Below the pieces are notes generated by a model that was not told the DNA's origin, searched no databases, and saw only the letters and a program-made list of their open reading frames with translations. From positions 1-35,913 of the forward strand of contig JADZBR010000162.1 in the NCBI GenBank assembly GCA_020852035.1: 35,913 bases of DNA, given 5' to 3'. The DNA comes from Caulobacteraceae bacterium (GTDB lineage: Bacteria > Pseudomonadota > Alphaproteobacteria > Caulobacterales > Caulobacteraceae). The translations under genes were made by a program, and so were the position numbers. Shown here piece by piece: positions 32,358 through 35,913 of the stretch (positions within the stretch are counted from its first letter, which is position 1; every line of letters begins with the position of its first letter).

Positions 32358-33515
32358 ATGGGGACCCCGCTCCGCCTCGGCCTGTTCTATTCGGCGCTCT
32401 ACATCGGCACCGGCGTCGGCTTGCCATACATCGGCGTCTGGATGGCGCACCGGGGCCTCAGCGGCGCGCAGATCGGCCTGATCCTCGCCGCGCCGATGAT
32501 CGCCCGCGCCGTCACCGGGCCTTTGATCGCCGTCTGGGCCGACGGGTTTCGCCTGCGCCGCACGCCGCTCGTCTGGCTCAGCCTGGGCTCGGCGGCGCTC
32601 TACGTCCTGATGGGCGCTCCGGCGGGGTTCTGGGGCTGGCTGGCGATCTGGTTCGCGGCCGTCTCGGTGTTCTCGGCCCTGACCCCGCTGACCGACGTGA
32701 TCGCGATGGCGCGGGTGCGGCTGGAGGGCTTCAACTACGGTTGGCCCCGCGGCCTGGGCTCGGTGGCTTTCATCGCCGCCAACATCGCCGGCGGCTGGCT
32801 GATCGCGCGCACGACGCCGGAACTGGTCGTCGGCTGGATCGCCGCGGCGGCGTTGCTGGCCGCCGCCGCCGCCTTCCTGCTGCCGCCCGACCCGGTCCGG
32901 GCCGAGGGCGAGGCCGCCGCCTGGCGCGAACGGCTGGCAGGACTGGGCGCGCTGTTCGGCGACCGCGACTTCGTGCTGGCGACCGTTTCGGTGGGCCTCA
33001 TCCAGTCGGCGCACGCCTTCTACTACGGCTTTTCGGCCCTGGCCTGGAAGCAGCAGGGGCTGGCGGAGAATCTCACCGGCCTGCTCTGGGGCCTGGCGGT
33101 GGCGGTCGAGGTGGCCTTCCTCTGGTTCCTGGAGCCCTGGCGCAGGCGCATGGGGCCGCTGCGGCTTCTGCTGCTCGGCGGCGCGGCGGCGGTAGTCCGC
33201 TGGACGGCGCTGGCCTTCTCGCCGCCGCTGTGGCTGCTCTTCCCGCTACAGGCGCTGCACACCCTGACCTTCGCGGCGACGTTCGTGGCTTCCCTGCAAT
33301 TGGTGGAGCGCCTCTCGACGCCCGCCAACGCTTCGTCGGCCCAGATGATCAATTCGGCGCTCTCCGGCGGCATGATCGCGGGCGTGGCGACGATCGCTTC
33401 GGGCTGGCTCTTCGACGGGGTCGGTGCGCTGGGCTACCTGGCGATGGCGGCGATGGCGGGGGCGGGGCTGGCGGGTGCGGCGGTCCTCACCCGTTCGGCG
33501 CGCGTGCGCGGCTGA
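32358..33515 (+). CDS. MFS transporter, HcaT/MFS_1-like
   Basis: A 385-residue, 12-helix transporter. It begins GTPLRLGLFYSALYIGTGVGLPYIGVWMAHRGLSGAQIGLIL, the pattern of the phenylpropionate permease (HcaT)-like family, followed by RAVTGPLIAVWADGFRLRRTP as motif A. EGFNYGWPRGLGSVAFIAANIAGGWL and the C-terminal SALSGGMIAGVATIASGWLFDGVGALGYL are also typical. The start is uncertain: the ATG at 32358 has GCAGG upstream; the frame opens at 32265. Substrate unknown; no aromatic-degradation genes are adjacent. Confidence 0.85.
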   Translation: MGTPLRLGLFYSALYIGTGVGLPYIGVWMAHRGLSGAQIGLILAAPMIARAVTGPLIAVWADGFRLRRTPLVWLSLGSAALYVLMGAPAGFWGWLAIWFAAVSVFSALTPLTDVIAMARVRLEGFNYGWPRGLGSVAFIAANIAGGWLIARTTPELVVGWIAAAALLAAAAAFLLPPDPVRAEGEAAAWRERLAGLGALFGDRDFVLATVSVGLIQSAHAFYYGFSALAWKQQGLAENLTGLLWGLAVAVEVAFLWFLEPWRRRMGPLRLLLLGGAAAVVRWTALAFSPPLWLLFPLQALHTLTFAATFVASLQLVERLSTPANASSAQMINSALSGGMIAGVATIASGWLFDGVGALGYLAMAAMAGAGLAGAAVLTRSARVRG

Positions 33516-33598
33516 CCTCGCGGAAGGGTGACGTGGCGACACGGTTTTCCCGGCTGCTTCGCGCGGCCACAATGGCCTGACGACCAAGGGAGAACGCG

Positions 33599-34612
33599 AT
33601 GAAGGTGCTGCTCGCCGGCCCGCCGTGGGGCATCGACAATCTGCAATACGTCGACCAGCCGGAGCCGACGCCGGGGGCGGGCCAGGTGACGGTGCGGATG
33701 CGCGCGGCCTCGCTGAACTACCGCGACCTGGTGGGCGTGGCCGGCGCCTACGGCCGCCAGGCGCAGGAAGCCTATGTGCCGTTCTCCGACGGCTGCGGGA
33801 TCGTCGAGCAGGTGGGGGAGGGGGTGACCCGCGTCGCGCCGGGCGATCGTGTCTCGACCCTGTTCTTCCAGGCCTGGCTGGCCGGCAAGGGCAGCTACGC
33901 CGCGCGCGCCTCGGCGCTCGGCCCGCCGCTGCCCGGCGCGGGGCGCGAGATCGGCCTGTTCAGCGCCGAGGGCGTCTCGAAGGTCCCCGAGCACCTGACC
34001 GACCAGCAGGTCGCCACCCTGCCGTGCGCGGCCCTGACCGCCTGGCGGGCGCTGTTCCACGACGCCGACCTCAATCCGGGCGACACCGTCGTGCTGCAGG
34101 GCACGGGCGGGGTCTCGATCTTCGGGCTACAGCTAGCGCACGCGGCCGGGATGCGGACGATCATCACCTCCTCCTCGGACGAGAAGCTGGAGCGGGCCAG
34201 GGCGCTGGGCGCGGACGAGACCATAAACTACCGCGCAAATCCCGAGTGGGCGCGCAGGGTGATGGAACTGACCGGCGGTCAGGGTGCGGAGTTCATCATG
34301 GAGGTCGGCGGCGCCGGCACCCTGGAGCAGAGCCTGCGCTGCGTCGCCGCCGAGGGGCATATCGCGGCCATCGGCGTGCTCTCGGGCGCGGCCGGGCCGC
34401 CGGCGCTGGTCGGCCAGCTGATCGGGACCTCGGCGACGATCAAGGGCGTCTCGGTGGGCTCGCGGGAGATGTACGAGGCGATGTGCAAGTTCATCGCCCT
34501 GCACCGGATCGCGCCGGTGGTCGACAAGGTGTTCCCCTGGACAGAGGCCAAGGCCGCTTTCGCCGCGATGGCCGGCGGCGAGCACTTCGGCAAGATCGTG
34601 CTGGAGTTCTGA
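33599..34612 (+). CDS. MDR-family NAD(P)-dependent alcohol dehydrogenase/quinone oxidoreductase
   Basis: A 337-residue medium-chain dehydrogenase/reductase. The N-terminal GroES-like domain has SLNYRDLVGVAGAYG and VPFSDGCGIVEQVGEGV. The cofactor domain has LQGTGGVSIFGLQLAHAAG and DETINYRANPEWARRVMELTGGQGAEFIMEVGG. The residues that normally bind catalytic zinc are mostly absent (Asn in LNYRD where Cys occurs in alcohol dehydrogenases), so it is probably a zinc-independent quinone oxidoreductase-type enzyme using NADPH. AAGGGAG precedes the ATG. Substrate unknown; it is followed 70 bases later by the EVE gene. Confidence 0.88.
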   Translation: MKVLLAGPPWGIDNLQYVDQPEPTPGAGQVTVRMRAASLNYRDLVGVAGAYGRQAQEAYVPFSDGCGIVEQVGEGVTRVAPGDRVSTLFFQAWLAGKGSYAARASALGPPLPGAGREIGLFSAEGVSKVPEHLTDQQVATLPCAALTAWRALFHDADLNPGDTVVLQGTGGVSIFGLQLAHAAGMRTIITSSSDEKLERARALGADETINYRANPEWARRVMELTGGQGAEFIMEVGGAGTLEQSLRCVAAEGHIAAIGVLSGAAGPPALVGQLIGTSATIKGVSVGSREMYEAMCKFIALHRIAPVVDKVFPWTEAKAAFAAMAGGEHFGKIVLEF

Positions 34613-34682
34613 GCGCAGCGGCCTTGAAACCTCTGGCGGCAGGACCGAGGCTGGCGCCTGCCGCAACGCGGGAGGCAAGGCC

Positions 34683-35093
34683 GTGGCGCAATACTGGCTG
34701 GTGAAGTCCGAACCGGACACCTATTCGTTCGACGACCTCGTGCGCGACGGCTCGACCGTCTGGGACGGGGTGCGCAATCCCGCCGCGGCCAAGCACCTGC
34801 GCACCATGGCCGTCGGCGACGAGGTGTTCTTCTACCACTCCGGCGCCAAGCCGGGCGTGGTCGGCCGGGCCAGGGTGACCAGGACCGCCTTCCCCGATCC
34901 GAACGACGCCAGCGGCCGCTGGGTGGCGGTCGAGCTCGCCGCGGGCAAGCCGGTGAAGGCGCCGGTGAGCCTGGCCGACATCAAGGCCGAACCGGCGCTC
35001 GCCGACCTCGCGATCGTCCGTCAGGGACGCCTGTCGGTCTCCCCGGTCACCGCGGCCGAGTGGAAGACGATCACCGCGATGGCGCAGAGCTGA
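34683..35093 (+). CDS. EVE domain-containing protein
   Basis: A 136-residue single-domain protein of the EVE (PUA-like) family: YWLVKSEPDTYSFDDLVRDG, then WDGVRNPAAAKHLRTMAVGDEVFFYHSG, and GVVGRARVTRTAFPDP. These are near-universal signatures. EVE domains bind modified bases in DNA or RNA; standalone bacterial members have no settled role, and some are linked to defence or RNA modification. GTG start with GGAGG seven bases upstream (34671-34675). Full-length and intact. Confidence 0.95.
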   Translation: MAQYWLVKSEPDTYSFDDLVRDGSTVWDGVRNPAAAKHLRTMAVGDEVFFYHSGAKPGVVGRARVTRTAFPDPNDASGRWVAVELAAGKPVKAPVSLADIKAEPALADLAIVRQGRLSVSPVTAAEWKTITAMAQS

Positions 35094-35118
35094 CGCCGAC
35101 GGGCGGCCTGCGCGCGGC

Positions 35119-35667
35119 TCAGCGCAGCTTGCAGATCGACTTGAACTGGGAGACCAGGTTGCGCTGACGGGCCAGGCCGGTCTCGACCGCGGCGGGCCGG
35201 GCGTCGCCGAACTGGGTCCGGTCGAGGACGTAGCGATCGATCAGCTGCTTGGTGGAGTCATTCCAGCGCAGCTGCGCCTCGGCGTAGCGCCGGGGCCGGA
35301 GGGACTGCAGCTCGGCCGGCGAGCTCACCACGTCCTTGAGCACGGTGTCGCTGTGGCGGGCGCAGGCGCCGTCGCAGCCCTCCACCGTCCGCAGGCGGCC
35401 GTCGCGGCGGGTCAGCGGCAGGCTGGGGGTCTTGCGCTCGGCCTGGTTCAGGTACTCGCGGACGGTGATCCGCTTGCCGCCGGGCTGGCAGCTGAACACC
35501 ACCCGAAGCCCCTCGGGCGCGTGATAGTCGCGATCGCTGACCAGGCTGGCCCCGGCGCCGTCCGGCACCAGGTTCCAGAACACGAAGGCATTGGGCGAGG
35601 GCTGCGCCACGGCCGTGGCCGCGCCAAGCGCCGCCAACCCCGCCGTCAGGGCCAGGACCCGCTTCAT
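35119..35667 (-). CDS. Exported hypothetical protein
   Basis: A 182-residue protein with a clear Sec signal peptide (MKRVLALTAGLAALGAATAVAQ, cleavage after AVA). The mature part shows NAFVFWNLVPDGAGASLVSDRDYHAPEGLRVVFSCQPG and VEGCDGACARHSDTVLKDVV, with four cysteines including a CDGAC pair that may form a disulfide. I do not recognise the family. GGAGG lies upstream of the ATG. Upstream, AGGCTATAGCCT (35695-35706) is a perfect 12-base palindrome that may overlap the promoter. Convergent with the EVE gene. Confidence 0.75.
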   Translation of the reverse strand: MKRVLALTAGLAALGAATAVAQPSPNAFVFWNLVPDGAGASLVSDRDYHAPEGLRVVFSCQPGGKRITVREYLNQAERKTPSLPLTRRDGRLRTVEGCDGACARHSDTVLKDVVSSPAELQSLRPRRYAEAQLRWNDSTKQLIDRYVLDRTQFGDARPAAVETGLARQRNLVSQFKSICKLR

Positions 35668-35734
35668 GATACTCCCTCCAAACCCCTCTCGTTAAGGCTA
35701 TAGCCTATTGAGCTTGTTGACAAATCCGTCCGCC

Positions 35735-35913
35735 TCAGGAGGCGGCTTCCAGCACCGCCGCGTCGGCCGCCGGGGCCGCGCCGTCGGCGCCGTGGAACGC
35801 ATAGGTGAAGCCGCCCTCGCCGACGCCCACGTCGATGCCGGTGATCGCCTCGCCAGCCATCTGGTGCTCCAGCAGCTTGATGGAGAGTTCGGGCAGCATG
35901 GTGTTGGTCAGGA
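35735..35913 (-). CDS. C-terminal fragment, possibly a Clp-type AAA+ ATPase (window edge)
   Basis: Only the last 58 residues are present; the gene continues beyond the window. The visible part reads LTNTMLPELSIKLLEHQMAGE, then a strand-like ITGIDVGVGEGGFTYAF and an Ala/Asp-rich tail to TGA. The pattern LLP-x-LS-x-x-LL-x-x-x-A-x-G followed by a V-x-V strand ending FTYAF resembles the C-terminal small domain of ClpB/ClpV-type ATPases, but the match is from memory and short. An unrelated C-terminus cannot be excluded. Confidence 0.4.
   Translation of the reverse strand, partial: LTNTMLPELSIKLLEHQMAGEAITGIDVGVGEGGFTYAFHGADGAAPAADAAVLEAAS

Overview
This is a G+C-rich, densely coding chromosomal segment with very few non-coding bases. 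Gene content and protein style point to an alphaproteobacterium of the Caulobacterales, Phenylobacterium- or Caulobacter-like. The signs are a short ribbon-helix-helix (RHH_4-type) protein, a Zur/ZnuD pair, a mreBCD-mrdA-rodA cluster whose MreC has a Pro/Ala-rich tail, short hairpin-rich intergenic repeats, and many non-ATG starts. Genus assignment is inference. No rRNA, tRNA, transposase, prophage or CRISPR array is visible.

Layout. 1-3006: RHH protein, then divergent zur and a ZnuD-like TonB receptor with a putative Zur box between them. 3071-8370: serine deaminase, an orphan PhnD-like binding protein, an aspartate aminotransferase (minus), a small lipoprotein and a TVP38-family membrane protein. 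8381-10733: a ParD/ParE-like toxin-antitoxin pair, then leuA preceded by a leucine-rich leader peptide that I infer to be an attenuator. 10905-12719: EamA transporter and an exported lipoprotein with a methyltransferase fold. 12928-17913: a redox/stress island with alternative oxidase, group III truncated haemoglobin, two PRC-barrel proteins, a small unknown ORF, a MarR regulator and a Rieske-FAD reductase. 18121-21034: a 53-residue Pro-rich ORF, an Rnk-like protein and an arylsulfatase. 21355-27287: mreB-mreC-mreD-mrdA-rodA, the elongasome. 27389-28312: a two-gene MaoC-type dehydratase pair. 28465-35667: two alpha/beta hydrolases, two MFS transporters, DUF423, an MDR-family oxidoreductase, an EVE protein and an exported hypothetical. 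35735 to the edge: the C-terminus of a minus-strand gene, possibly a Clp-type ATPase.

Most notable is the 14.2-16.3 kb region. Four AT-rich sites share the core ATATCGT-N3-ACGATAT (one is a perfect 11+3+11 palindrome). They lie before the first PRC-barrel gene, after it, between a small unknown ORF and marR, and between the second PRC-barrel gene and the Rieske reductase. I propose an autoregulated MarR regulon for an uncharacterised electron-transfer or stress module, next to a terminal oxidase resistant to cyanide and NO and an NO/O2-binding globin.

Three copies of a roughly 158-bp inverted-repeat element with terminal hairpins, and one copy of a different 133-bp element, sit between genes. 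One copy appears to have replaced the native start of the PhnD-like gene, and another small repeat supplies the ribosome binding site of mrdA.
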